Positions 1-10,011 of a DNA stretch of 64,000 bases are shown here, one piece after another. Origin of the DNA: Paramoeba atlantica (taxonomy: Eukaryota > Discosea). Made by a program: the position numbers and the translations under genes. The notes below the pieces were generated by a model. The model saw only the letters and a program-made list of their open reading frames with translations. It searched no databases and was not told the origin of the DNA. Each line of letters begins with the position of its first letter. Position 1 is the first letter of the stretch. Where the stretch lies: positions 1-64,000 of the forward strand of contig CDRNVI010000168.1 in the NCBI GenBank assembly GCA_977017575.1. The letters are read 5' to 3'.

Positions 1-1009
1 TATCTAATTTATTAGAAAAAGAAAATGACAAACTTTTGTGAGCATAAGACATTGTGTTAATTAATTTTCCATCAACTGTAAAATCAAGAGTTCTGCAAAA
101 AAAAAATGAGCAAGATTTCGTGAGAATTCCAACAACAGAAGAAAATTGTAATGACAGAAAAAGAAATTTCAACAATCAAAATCAAAATCAAATTCAAAAT
201 CAAAATCAAAATCAAATTTAAAATCAAAATCAAAATCAAAATCAAAATTAAAATCAAAATCAAAAAAGAAAAAGAAAAGAAAAACTTTTTCGCCAAATCA
301 AGAACCAACTCAAAAGAATTCATCTGTTCCCAAACAGCAGGATATTTCTCCAGTAGAATAGGAGCACCACCAATTGTTGTTGATTTAATTGCTATTTCTC
401 CTTGTTTGAAAAGACAATCTTTTTCTGTTTCTGAATCTAGACCTACTGCTCCTGTGAAGAGAGAGGAGATTGTGAGAGAGGGAAAGGAGAAAAAGAGAAA
501 GTGGAAGAAAAAGAGAAAGGGACCTATGACAGCGCATGGATTGATCCCAAGTTTGAAAGAAAAAGTCTGTTGGTGTGTCTATTTTTTTTTTTTCCTTTTC
601 ATTATTGTGAAATAAAAAAAGAAGGAAAAATGGTCAAAGAGAGAAAGAGTGGAAAAAAGAAAAAGAAAAAGAAAAAGAAAGAGAAAAAGAAAAAGAGAAA
701 CATCATCAAATGAGTAGATGTGAGGGAAGAAAAGATTTGCTGGACCAGGAGGGAAAAAAGCTTTCAATTCTCCACTTTCTTGATTAATTGAATATTCGAT
801 TTTTTGATGAGAAAGTTCTACCTTTTTTGTGGGAATGAGAAAGAGAGAGGAGAGAGAGAGAAAGGAGACGAGAGAAAGGAGATGAAGAAAGGAGATGAGA
901 GAAAGGAGATGAGAGAAACGAGAAAGAGAAAAGGAAAAACATTGAATTCTGAAGTGACAAGAGGGTCTGAGTGGTCCAGAGAGGACCATGTGGAATTACC
1001 ATTTGCCAT
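1..1009 (-). CDS. SPRY-like domain protein (3' end off window)
   Basis: Spliced model with five exons: 941..1009, 702..821, 524..566, 286..451 and 1..92, all joined in phase. The start MANGNSTW is the only ATG in the first exon. I see the frame stay open through every junction, introns that are pyrimidine-rich on this strand, and an exon order ending in a segment with TLDFTVDGKL. The middle part (SFKLGINPCAVIGAVGLDSE, then LDFTVDGK) resembles the 'GDVIGVALDxxxGxxxFYxNGK' core of SPRY/B30.2 folds, which bind protein partners; this family call is weak. The product is at least 162 residues and continues beyond the left edge; the last exon could also end at a donor inside 1-40. It is divergently transcribed from the sulfotransferase at 1259. 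Confidence 0.6.
170..268. repeat. (AAAATC)n microsatellite inside an intron
   Basis: Imperfect AAAATC hexamers fill most of intron 4 of the SPRY-like gene. On the coding strand they read GATTTT, so they supply the pyrimidine-rich stretch before the 3' splice site. Confidence 0.8.
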
Positions 1010-1258
1010 TAGGAAGAGAAAGAGGGGGCAGAGAGAGAAAAGGAGAGAGAGAAAAAGAAAGAGAAAGAACAAAAACAAAACCTTGAAATAAACGAAGAAA
1101 ATTACGACTCCTCCTCTTCTCTCCTTTTTCTTTTTCTTTTTTGCCACGTTCACCACAACCACCCAACCGTTTTTTCTGATGTGAACCTTTCTTCTCTCTC
1201 TCTCCTCTCCTCTCCTCTCCTCTCCTCTTCTTCTCTCCAAAAACAACAACAACAAAAA
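1010..1258. promoter_or_regulatory. divergent promoter region
   Basis: Head-to-head intergenic stretch between the SPRY-like gene and the sulfotransferase-like gene. It switches from purine-rich (left) to pyrimidine-rich (right, CTCTCCTCTC repeats just before the ATG at 1259). No defined motif was recognised. Confidence 0.35.
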
Positions 1259-2602
1259 ATGTTCCCTTTCGCTACCCTCTTCTTCTTCCACCTCCTCCTC
1301 CTCCTCCTCTTCCCCCTCTCTTCCCAACAACAACAATTCCAACAACAACAACAACAACACTTCCAACAATTCCAAAAAGAAGAAGAAGTTTTCGAAGCAC
1401 ACAACTACTCAACAAACTGCTTCAGACGCCCCCCAATCAACGAAACAAAAGCAGAATTCATTCTCATTCATGTCGGAAAAGCAGGAGGAACAACACTAGT
1501 AAACGCCCTCTCTCCTCTCTTTAACTTTGTATCCGATTACCATCTCTGCTCTCCCTCTCTCTCAGATGTAAAAGGGAGGCCAGTTTTGATTACAACTCGA
1601 GACCCCATTTCCAGAACTCTTTCTATTTGGAGATGGAGAAAGTATAAATGTGCAATCCGTCCAACTTGTTTTGGTTCTCCTCGTGGTCTCTTTGAATGCT
1701 TCCCCTTTCTGAATGACTTTCTCATCGCAAGAGGAAACTTACCAAGAAACAATACAGAAAATTCCCCTCCTTTATCACATCGCTGTCTCCAATTCGCACT
1801 CTCCCCCCTCGTCGCATCAAACCATTGGCAATGTGACCATCGATGGCATCTCCGAAAGTTTGACGACAACTTCATCAACACCAATGTTTTCCCTGTTCGC
1901 CAATCCAACTTAAAAGATGATTTCTATTATTTCTGTCGATATTATAAGTTTGATCGAAGGAAATGTTTCAAAGCGAAAATAGCTCTGAGTGTTCGCCATT
2001 CGAATATGGATTATCCAACCGTTCCAAAAGATTATTATCTCTCTGATGAAGCAAGGAAATATTTGGAGTTTGAGTTGAAAGAGGAAATTGAAATGTATAA
2101 TCGTCTCGTTGACATTGTGGATAAGAAAATTCAAACGATTCTTCCTCAGCTTGAAGCGGATCAGAGAATTGTCGAAGAGGAAAGGTTACGGGTTGAGGCA
2201 GAGAAAAAGAAAAAAGAGGAAGAGAGATTAAAAAAAGAGGAAGAAAAACAACGAAAAGAAGAAGAAAAAAGGAAAAAAGAAGAAGAGAAAAAAACAAAAG
2301 AAGAACAGAGAAAGATTCAAAATGAAATTAAAATGAGAAAGGAGGCAGAAAAACTGAGAAAATTAGGATTGTCACCTATTGAGATCCAACAAATGCAATC
2401 AAAACAACTCCAACAAATACAAAGAGAAGAGAATTTTCAGAAAAGAAAAGAAGAAAGTCTGTTAAAAAGGATGGAAAGAGAAGTAATGAAGAAGAAAGAA
2501 AAGAGAGTGGTAACGCATGAAGAGTTGGAAAAGAAGTTGGGCCACAGTAAACAATTAGTTGCGTCGCTTGGGAGGATTGGGAAGAAAGTGAACAAAATTT
2601 AA
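1259..2602 (+). CDS. secreted sulfotransferase-like protein with coiled-coil tail
   Basis: Intronless, 447 residues. The start at 1259 gives a hydrophobic signal peptide (MFPFATLFFFHLLLLLLF) followed by a poly-Gln stretch, so the product should enter the secretory pathway. Residues about 70-80 (HVGKAGGTTL) fit the 5'-phosphosulfate-binding loop of PAPS-dependent sulfotransferases, and about 111-121 (TTRDPISRTLS) fit the 3'-phosphate-binding motif (RDP..R..S). It should therefore transfer sulfate from PAPS to a glycan or protein in the Golgi. The catalytic region is short (about 230 residues). The last third (about 304-420) is a highly charged Lys/Glu coiled coil, unusual for these enzymes. 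An APS kinase, which makes PAPS, lies 24 kb away. Confidence 0.8.
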   Translation: MFPFATLFFFHLLLLLLFPLSSQQQQFQQQQQQHFQQFQKEEEVFEAHNYSTNCFRRPPINETKAEFILIHVGKAGGTTLVNALSPLFNFVSDYHLCSPSLSDVKGRPVLITTRDPISRTLSIWRWRKYKCAIRPTCFGSPRGLFECFPFLNDFLIARGNLPRNNTENSPPLSHRCLQFALSPLVASNHWQCDHRWHLRKFDDNFINTNVFPVRQSNLKDDFYYFCRYYKFDRRKCFKAKIALSVRHSNMDYPTVPKDYYLSDEARKYLEFELKEEIEMYNRLVDIVDKKIQTILPQLEADQRIVEEERLRVEAEKKKKEEERLKKEEEKQRKEEEKRKKEEEKKTKEEQRKIQNEIKMRKEAEKLRKLGLSPIEIQQMQSKQLQQIQREENFQKRKEESLLKRMEREVMKKKEKRVVTHEELEKKLGHSKQLVASLGRIGKKVNKI

Positions 2603-3015
2603 CTTTTTTTAAATTTCAAAAAATATTTTAACAATAATAAAAATTTAATTTAAAATTGTTTCTCTATGGGAAAACAATGAAGAATAACAAAGGAGAAATA
2701 ATAATTGTCCAATGAACAAAAATACCTCAAAGAGGTAAAAACCAATGACTAAAGAATAACAATCCAATCATTCTCGAATACAGTTTCGAAACATTTCTTC
2801 CCCTCCTCCCCGGTTGTCAAAATGATCAAACTTCTCCAAAAGCTCTGCAAACGAAAAAGAAAGAACTTTCCGACCTTGGGTCGGTTCCAACTCGACCTTG
2901 AGTCTTTTGCAAATCGACCTTTTTCTTTTTTCGTTTTTTTCGCGAAGGAGAGAAGAGAAAAGAAGAAAGAGAAGAGAGAAGAAGAGAAGAAAAAGAGAGG
3001 AAAGAGAGAGAGAGA
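2603..3015. other. intergenic stretch before ROK1
   Basis: About 410 bases with no supported gene. It begins with an AT-rich 3' flank of the sulfotransferase gene, contains a short imperfect palindrome around CCGACCTTGGGTCGG at 2872, and ends in a purine-rich run just before the ROK1 start. Minus-strand frames here have no start or splice support. Confidence 0.4.
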
Positions 3016-6000
3016 ATGGATAAGAAGAGGAAAAGAGAAGATGATGCTTTTCGATCTTTGACTTTTGGTGTTCGTTTTGATAAAGGAGAACACGCAAAAG
3101 AAATGAAAACATTTCAGGTCTTTTCAAAAACTTTTCGAGAAAAGAGGAGAAAGAAGAGAAGAAGAAAGAAAAGAGAAAAGAGAAAAAGAGAAAAAAAGAA
3201 GTGGTTCTGAAAGTTTTACAGAAAGAAAAAGAAGAAGTTTCAATTTCTGCTCCAAAAAAAACGAAACAAAAGAAAAAGAAAAAGAAGAAATCTTCTCCTT
3301 TTGCTCAAGTTCCTTTCTTTCTCTTCTTTCTCTTTCTTTCTCTGTTACTTCTTTCATCTCTTTCTATCTTTCATCTCCTTCTTTCTTTCATCTCTTTCTT
3401 TCATCTCTCTTTTCTTTCTTTCATCTCATTCTTTCATCTCTCTCTTTCTTTCATCTCTTTCTATCTTTCATCTCCTTCTCTTTCATCTCCTTCTTTCTTT
3501 CATCTCTTTCTTTCATCTCTCTTTTCTTTTTGGGTTTTTATTAATTTTTACATTTGATAGTTGATGGCTCTTCATCGAATTAAAATAGAAGGAGAAGAAT
3601 CCCCAAAATTGTTCCAAAATTTTTCTGAACTTGCCGTAGAAAGGTGATTTTTTTCTTTTTCTTTCTCTTTTTCTTCTTTTTCTTCTTTTTTTTCTTTTTT
3701 CTTTTTCTTTTTCTTTTTCTTTTTCTCTTTTTCTTTTTCTCTTTTTCTTTCTCTTTTTCTCTTTCTCTTTCTCTTTCTCTCTTCTCTTTTTCTTTTTCTT
3801 TTTCTCTCTCTTCCTCTTTCTCCTCTCTTTCTCCTCTCTTTCTCCTCTCCTCTCACCAAATCTCTCTCTCTCCTTTAGACCATACGCTCTCCCCCTAATC
3901 GAAAACCTAAAAAACATGAAAATCAAAGAACCATCACCAATTCAAATGGCAGCAATCCCCTCTCTCTTATCAAAGAGAGAGGTTTTTGGGATTGCTCCTA
4001 CCGGTTCTGGGAAGACTGTTGCTTTCTCTTTTCCAATTATTTTGGATTTATTGGTTTTTTTTATTTATTTTTAATTTATTTTTATTTTTGTTTATTTTTA
4101 TTTAATTATTTATTTATTTTTATTTTATTTTATTTCTTTTTAATTTATTTTTTTTTTTAATTTTATGGCAGCAATCCCCTCTCTCTTATCAAATAGAGAG
4201 GTTTTTGGGATTGCTCCTACTGGTTCTGGGAAAACTGTTGCTTTTTCTTTTCCAATTATTTTGGATTTGTTAGTAGTTATTTTTATTTTTATTTTTATTT
4301 TTATTTTTATTTAATTATTTAATTATTTTTATTTTATTTCTTTTATTTCTTTTATTTCTTTATGGGAGCAATCCCTCTCTCTCTTATCAAAGAGAGAGGT
4401 TTTTGGGATTGCTCCTACTGGTTCTGGGAAGACTGTTGCTTTTTCTTTCCCAGTTATTCTTGATTTATTAGTTTTTTATTTTTTTTTATTTTTATTTATT
4501 TATTTATTTTTATTTTATTTCTTATTTTATTTTTTTCTTTCTTTCTTTTTTTTGTTTAAAAGGAGAAGATTTTTAATTTTTTTTTTGTGCAGAAACAAAA
4601 AGAAGAAAAAGAAAAACCAAAAGGAATTCAAGGGGTTTTGATTGCCCCAACAAGAGAATTATCTCAACAACTTTATCGTGAAATGGAACAATTGTGTGAT
4701 GGCCTTGATATTAATGTTTTTCTTTTTCTTTTTCTTTTTTCTTTTTCTTTTTTCTTTTTCTTTTTTCTTTTTCTTTTTCTTTTTCTTTTTTCTCTTCTCT
4801 TTCTTTTTCTTATCTCTTTTGAAAATTATTTCTTCTTTTTCTAGCTCTTATTTTTGACAAAAATTACGTCTCGAGCATTTCTCAAATCCAAACCTCCCCC
4901 AGGTTTCTTCTCTTCTTTTCTTCTTTTCTTTTCTCTTTTCTTTTTCAGAACTAAACAGAGAATGAAAAAGTAAAAAAGATTTTTTTTTTGATTTTTCAAA
5001 AGAGAAACTAATTTTTACAATAGAAACCGAGATTTTAATCTCAACACCAATGCGAATTTTCAAACTTTTAAAAGATGATAAATTTAGTTTTGTTTTTTTT
5101 TTCTTTTTTCTTTTTTCTTATTTGTGAAAAAAATTAAAAACAAAATAATAGAAATATCGTTGGAAAATGCGAAATATTTGGTACTTGATGAAGCTGACAA
5201 ACTTTTTGAAGGAAGCTTTCTTTCCCAAATTGATGAAATCATTGCTTCTTGTACAAACTCAGAGATACAAAGAGGATTATTTAGTGCCACTCTCCCAACA
5301 CAGGTTCTCTCTCTCGTCTCCCTCTTTTCTCTCTTTTTGAGAATTTCTTCTTTCTTTTCTTTTTTTCCTTTCTTTTTTCATTCTCTCTTTTTTATTGAGT
5401 CACTTTTTTTTTTTGAAGGTTGAAGATCTTGGAAGAAGTTTTCTTCGAAATCCTGTGAGAGTAATGGTTGGAGCAAAGAACACAGCCACATCAACAATTG
5501 ACCAAAAATTACACTTTGTTGGAAGAGAAGAAGGTTTTTTTTTTAAATTTTATTTTTGTTTTTCCACAGTTTTTTTTTTTTGAAAAAAAGTTATTTTTCA
5601 GGAAAAATTCTTGCAATCAAACAACTTATCTCAAGTGGAGATCTCCCTCTTCCTTGTCTCCTTTTTGTCCAATCCAAAGAAAGGGCCATCCAACTCTATC
5701 AAGAACTCAAACTCGAAAAATTGCGAGTTGATGTTGTCACAGCTGATCGTCCTCAGCCACAAAGAGATAGAATTGTGAAGAAATTGCGGATGGGCTTGAT
5801 TTGGATCTTGGTGACTACTGATCTTATGGCTCGGGGAATGGATTTTAAAGGTTTGTCTCAAGAGAAGTGGGGATTTTTGTTGTGGGGGGTGTTGTTGTGA
5901 ATGGTTGTGATTTGTTTTTATAGGATATTGTGAAAAGAATAACATGCAGAGTCAGATTATGAAAATCTTGTTTTTTTTATTCCCCTCTGACTTTAGATTT

Positions 6001-6470
6001 TTAGGTGTTAATTGTGTTGTTAATTTTGATTTCCCCCAAACTGTTGCACAATATATCCACAGAGTTGGGAGAACAGGAAGAGCTGGGCATTCTGGTGTTG
6101 CGATTACACTCTTTACCGAAAATGATTCTCCAAATTTAAGTCTTTTTTCTCTTTCTCTTTTTCCCCAAAAATTCAATTATTATTATTATTTTTTCTGACT
6201 CATTTGCCGTGTGTAGGGATGATTGCAAATGTTGTGAAGCAATCTGGAGGACAAGTTGCAGATTGGATGTTGGCAATGCCAAAACTTTCAAAAACAAAGA
6301 AGAAAGTATTAGCTGTTCATCCGCCAGAAAGGAAGGATTTAAGAGAAGGAGAGAGGAGAAGGAAGAAGAGAAAAATGATGAAAACATCAAAGAAAAAGAA
6401 AGAGGAAGAAAAAGAAGAGGAGGAAGAAGGGGAAGAGGAAGAGGAAATGGAAGATGAAGAGGCTGAATAA
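3016..6470 (+). CDS. ROK1: DEAD-box RNA helicase, DDX52/ROK1 family
   Basis: Twelve exons, in phase throughout: 3016..3117, 3222..3308, 3561..3643, 3879..4053, 4593..4715, 4845..4902, 5024..5086, 5152..5303, 5419..5533, 5602..5850, 6005..6139, 6217..6470; 531 residues (yeast Rok1 564). It carries the family-specific N-terminal motif [21 protein letters not shown] motif PSPIQ, Walker A APTGSGKT (about 130-137), PTREL, DEAD (about 243), SAT (about 273), and [10 protein letters not shown] (about 421-430). The Rok1 signature [12 protein letters not shown] follows, then an acidic/basic tail. Rok1/DDX52 is the nucleolar ATPase acting in early 18S rRNA/40S maturation. Intron 4 (4054-4592) is oversized and holds two extra copies of part of the Walker A exon. 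Confidence 0.93.
3946..4470 (+). repeat. triplicated Walker A exon segment in ROK1
   Basis: The 3' 108 bases of exon 4 (3946-4053), from ATGGCAGCAATCCC to the donor, recur at about 4165-4272 and 4362-4470 inside intron 4, separated by T/A-only spacers. Copy 2 is open and nearly identical in sequence. Copy 3 has an extra CT-tract base that shifts frame. Neither has a phase-compatible acceptor, so both look intronic. Confidence 0.9.
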
Positions 6471-6493
6471 TTTTTTCTGAGGATCAGAAAGAA

Positions 6494-6742
6494 ATGTCCA
6501 ATCAAAATAAACAATTGAAAAAGGAGAAAAAGAACAAAACAGCTCAAAGATTTTTGACCCAGTGGTTGGAAAAGGCAACTGGAAGAAATGATATTGCAGG
6601 CTCCCAAAAAAAAGTGAAAAAAAAAATTTTGAAGAGAAGAAAAAAAAAGAATGAAAACAGTGGTGAAACACATGAACACAACACAAAACACCATTTATCT
6701 GTCTTCTCCACAATTTCAGCAGAACATCTCCATACGGAATGA
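6494..6742 (+). CDS. possible small basic protein downstream of ROK1
   Basis: Uninterrupted 82-codon frame beginning MSNQNKQLKKEKKNK, only 24 bases after the ROK1 stop and on the same strand. It is Lys-rich with a central FLTQWLEKATG segment. I recognise no family. It may simply be the ROK1 3' untranslated region, since the base composition is purine-rich like the end of ROK1. Confidence 0.2.
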   Translation: MSNQNKQLKKEKKNKTAQRFLTQWLEKATGRNDIAGSQKKVKKKILKRRKKKNENSGETHEHNTKHHLSVFSTISAEHLHTE

Positions 6743-6930
6743 CAAGAAAAACAACAACAATCTTTCTCCGTTTGAGACAAATGGTACTCTCCTTCCTGAA
6801 GAAAAAGAACTTGAATGACATTGTGTTTTTTTCTCTTTTCAATTGGTGGAATTTAATAATTAAGAAACACCCTTCTTCTTGAGTGTCTGAGGTTTCTTTG
6901 TCTTGAGTTTTTGAAATGTTGGACAGAATT

Positions 6931-7856
6931 TTAAGAAACCGCACGTTTTGGTCCAGAATGAGGAAGTGGAGCTTTTCTTGCTGCACGAAACACATTGTCA
7001 ACTCCTTCACCAGTCAAAGCAGAACATTCCATGTATGGAATTGAAAGTTTCTCAGCAAGTTTCTTCCCTTCTTCAAAAGTGATTGGATGTTGTGAGGATT
7101 GAGCTTTTTCAAACAAAATTTAGTTTCAGTTTTTGGAAAAGAATTCAAAAAAAAAAATGACCAAGTTTTTTTTGGATTTCCTTATTTTCTCTCAAATCAC
7201 ATTTCAATGCAACAAGAATTTTTCTTGCATTTGGACGATGACGTTTTACCTGTAAAACACAATAAAAAGATCATCAACCCATTTCCATTCTCTTGGTGTT
7301 TCAATGATTCAAAAACACAAGAACCTCAGGAATCCACTTACTACTGATATTGTCCAAACTGGGTGGTGAAAGAACAGAAAAGCAAAGTAAAAAACAATTT
7401 GCTCCAATATAACTCAATGGTCGAAGTCTAAAAACACAGAAATATTTACAAAAAGAATAGAGAACCATGTAAAAGTGAAGAATAAAGAGTTTGGACCACC
7501 TGTCATAATCTTCCTGTCCAGGAGTGTCAAATATCCACTGCTTTTTCTCATTGTCCTGATGATCCACTATTCAAAGATTCAGGGGTTGGAAGACCTTCAA
7601 ATTCCATTTTCTTGATTTACCATAATCTGTGGGGAGATAGTCTTCAGGGAAGTGATCTTCGACTTCTCGAATGACCAAACAAGTCTTCCCTTTTCGAATT
7701 TGAATGAGAGATCCAAGAAAGAGAATCAGAAGAAAGAATCAGAAAAAGAATAATACCAACAGCCCCATCACCAACAACAACAATCTTACAAAGACCTTCA
7801 GGCCATATCTCCTCTTCTTCTTCCTTTTGATTTCTTTTTGATCTCCCAACACCCAT
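6931..7856 (-). CDS. atypical Rho-family GTPase, copy 1
   Basis: Six exons: 7757..7856, 7621..7689, 7500..7566, 7325..7427, 7162..7249, 6931..7103; 199 residues. G1 is GDGAVGKT, the switch I region has YLPTDY, G3 is [11 protein letters not shown] (Pro replaces the usual Ala), then the Rho-typical LRPLSY and FLLCFSV. G4 reads ALKCDL where TKxDL is usual, and G5 ECSAL is followed by the Rho-like TGEGVDNVF. It should be a GTP-switched regulator of actin or membrane traffic. The C-terminus (SGPKRAVS) has no CAAX cysteine; the N-terminus MGVGRS fits the N-myristoylation pattern MGxxxS. A GT lies just before the stop (CGTGCG^GTTTCT), so a missed terminal exon cannot be fully excluded. Copy 2 follows directly upstream in tandem. 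Confidence 0.88.
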
Positions 7857-8064
7857 CTGTCAGATAGCTCCCAAACGAGAAGAGAGAAAGAACAAGAACA
7901 GAGAAACAAAAAGAACAAAGTGAAAAAAAAAGCGGAAAAAAGTTTGATTTCAAGATTTTTGTGATCATCATAATCAAATTGAACTCCAAAAGTTCAAAAA
8001 GGGAGGATGGCTTTCTGTGTTTGACATTCTTTGTCTTTGAGTTTTTGATATGTTGGACACAATT

Positions 8065-8991
8065 TCAAGAAACCGCACGTTTTGGTCCAGAATGAGGAAG
8101 TGGAGCTTTTCTTGCTGCACGAAACACATTATCAACTCCCTCACCAGTCAAAGCAGAACATTCCATGTATGGAATTGAAAGTTTCTCAGCAAGTTCTTTC
8201 CCTTCTTCAAAAGTGATTGGATGTTGTGAGGATCGAGCTTTTTCAAACAAAATAATTTAGTTCCAGTTTTTGGGAAAGAATTCAAAAAAAAAAAATAACC
8301 AAGTTTTTCTTGGATTTCCTTATCTTCTCTCAAATCACATTTCAATGCAACAAGAATTTTTCTTGCTTTTGGACAATGATGTTCCACCTAGAAAACACAA
8401 AAATAAAAAAAACGTCAAACTATTTCCATTCTCTTGGTGTTTCAATGATTCAAAAACACAAGAACCTCAGGAATCCACAGACTACCGATATTTTCCAAAC
8501 TGGATGGTGAAACAACAGAAAAGCAAAGTAAAAAACAATTTGCTCCAGGATAACTCAATGGTCGAATTCTAAAAACACAGAAATATTACAAAAAGAATAG
8601 AGAACCATGTAAAAGTGAAGAATAAAAGAGATTTTGGACCACCTGCAATAATCTTCTTGTCCAGCAGTGTCAAATATCCACTGCTTTTTCTCATTGTCCT
8701 GATGATAATCTAATCAAAATCAGTGAATATTCAGAGGTTGGAAGACCTTCAAATTCCATTTTCTTAATTTACCATAAACTGTGGGGATATATTCTTTAGG
8801 GAAACAATCTTCAACTTCTCGAAAGACCAAAGAAGTCTTCCCTTTTCGAATTTGAATGAGAGATCCAAGAAAGAATCAGAAGAAAGAACCAGAAAAAGAA
8901 TATTACCAACAGTTCCATCACCAACAACAACAATCTTACAAAGACCATAAGCCCATATCTCCTCTTCTTCCTTTGAGCACCGAACACCCAT
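8065..8991 (-). CDS. atypical Rho-family GTPase, copy 2
   Basis: Six exons: 8907..8991, 8773..8841, 8643..8709, 8466..8568, 8300..8387, 8065..8237; 194 residues, same intron positions as copy 1. G1 is GDGTVGKT (Thr at the Rac Ala13 position), G3 [11 protein letters not shown], then [14 protein letters not shown]4 ALKCDL and G5 ECSAL. The last exon is almost identical to copy 1, while the rest differs more. It ends SGPKRAVS with TGA, again without a prenylation cysteine. It begins MGVRCSKEE: Gly2, Cys5 and Ser6 fit dual N-myristoylation/palmitoylation better than copy 1 does. Tandem duplication is recent, because upstream flanks are also shared. Confidence 0.88.
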
Positions 8992-9403
8992 CTGTCAGAT
9001 AGCTCCCAAGCGAGAAGAGAGAGAGAAAGAACAAGAACAGAGAAACAAAAGAACAAAGTGAAAAAAAGCGAAAAAGTTTGATTTTTGTGAGAATCATCAG
9101 CCCGAACTCCAAAAGCTGAAACAACACTCCTTTGATCTCCAGATTTCTCAGAAGCGAAAAAATCCGACCAAATTCTCTCAGATTTTTCTTTTTCTTTTTC
9201 TTGCTTTTCGTTTCTTTTTCTTCTTGCTTTTCGTTTTTTTTTTCCTTCGCGATTGTGGAGCTGAGTGACGGAGAGGGAGAGGAACAGAAGCCAAGAATTT
9301 TAGTGAATTGTGAGTGGGTTATTCTTCGGTTAAAGTCAGAGACATCAAAAATAATTATTCTTCTTAGATCTAAGAAACCTTTCTGACTTCTTCTACCTTT
9401 TTG

Positions 9404-9676
9404 ATGGATTCCTTTATTTACCTCGAAAAGAGCTTTCTCGAGAAATGGATTGGTTCTGTTGATGGAATTGAAGGAAAGTGTTTGGCAATTTGGGTTATTC
9501 AGAGTGATCAGAAGATGAAAGATATTCTGTCCGAGAAATTTCGTTTGGCAGAAAGAAATTGTGAATGGTGTTGGGATTGTACGCAACCTGACGAGGAGAG
9601 GGATATCTTCTTTCGAATTTGCCAATTTTTTGAAGAGAACACACAACAAAATCAGCTCAAACCAGCAAAGGGGTGA
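9404..9676 (+). CDS. unrecognised small protein between Rho units
   Basis: Intronless 90-codon frame starting MDSFIYLEKSF, with three Cys near CEWCWDC and acidic, Trp-rich composition like a real protein rather than an intron. A pyrimidine-rich leader lies upstream at 9185-9245, consistent with plus-strand transcription. No family recognised. It sits between the upstream flank of Rho copy 2 and a scrap of a third Rho unit. It may be an N-terminally truncated exon of a larger or decayed gene. Confidence 0.3.
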   Translation: MDSFIYLEKSFLEKWIGSVDGIEGKCLAIWVIQSDQKMKDILSEKFRLAERNCEWCWDCTQPDEERDIFFRICQFFEENTQQNQLKPAKG

Positions 9677-9683
9677 CACAAGA

Positions 9684-9770
9684 TTTTTTTGAATCAGAAC
9701 GAACTACAAAAGCTCAAAAAGGAGAGAGAGTGGCTTATTCCTGTGTTTGACATTCTTTGGGGCTTTGGGT
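9684..9770 (-). pseudogene. remnant of a third Rho tandem unit
   Basis: The stretch AACTACAAAAGCTCAAAAAGGAG ... TGTGTTTGACATTCTTT matches the junction between Rho copies at 7978-8035 (the 5' flank of copy 1 plus 3' flank of copy 2), but no GTPase coding exon follows. It appears to be the left-over edge of another tandem unit. Confidence 0.5.
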
Positions 9771-9918
9771 TTTCCATTACCATTATCACGGAATCTCCAT
9801 GTTCCACAACTGCCAACAGATTGAGACAATAACGAGCCTCATGCTCCGAAACTTTGAATACCCACCATTTCCTTTCTACCCCGCCAAACGCAAATGAAAA
9901 CACTCTTTTGAGAATCAA
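9760..9918 (-). other. orphan coding-like fragment
   Basis: An open minus-strand frame contains a coherent segment, EHEARYCLNLLAVVEHG, preceded by GGVERKWWVFKV. It has no ATG and no clear acceptor, so if real it is the last exon of a broken or moved gene. I do not recognise the family. The corresponding place beside the second HACD copy (15720-15850) lacks it. Confidence 0.25.
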
Positions 9919-10011
9919 ATGAAAATAGTCTTCTCTTCTTGTGTTTACTTTTTTTGACTTTTCTTTTTATTATTTTTGGAAAAAAATAATGTGTGTTGTT
10001 GTATTGGGAAG

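Noticed and set aside
151-615. Plus-strand Lys/Ile-rich frame at the left edge
   Set aside because: It runs through the microsatellite intron and antisense to spliced exons of the minus-strand gene, whose phases agree over five exons.
4165-4470. Mutually exclusive Walker A exons in ROK1
   Set aside because: The only AG near copies 2 and 3 (GGCAG/GGGAG) would join in the wrong phase, and copy 3 is frame-shifted; no in-frame exclusive splicing works.
8936-9679. 247-codon minus-strand frame between Rho copy 2 and HACD
   Set aside because: It runs through the Rho 5' flank and a Lys-rich intron-like tract; the plus-strand frame in the same place looks more protein-like.
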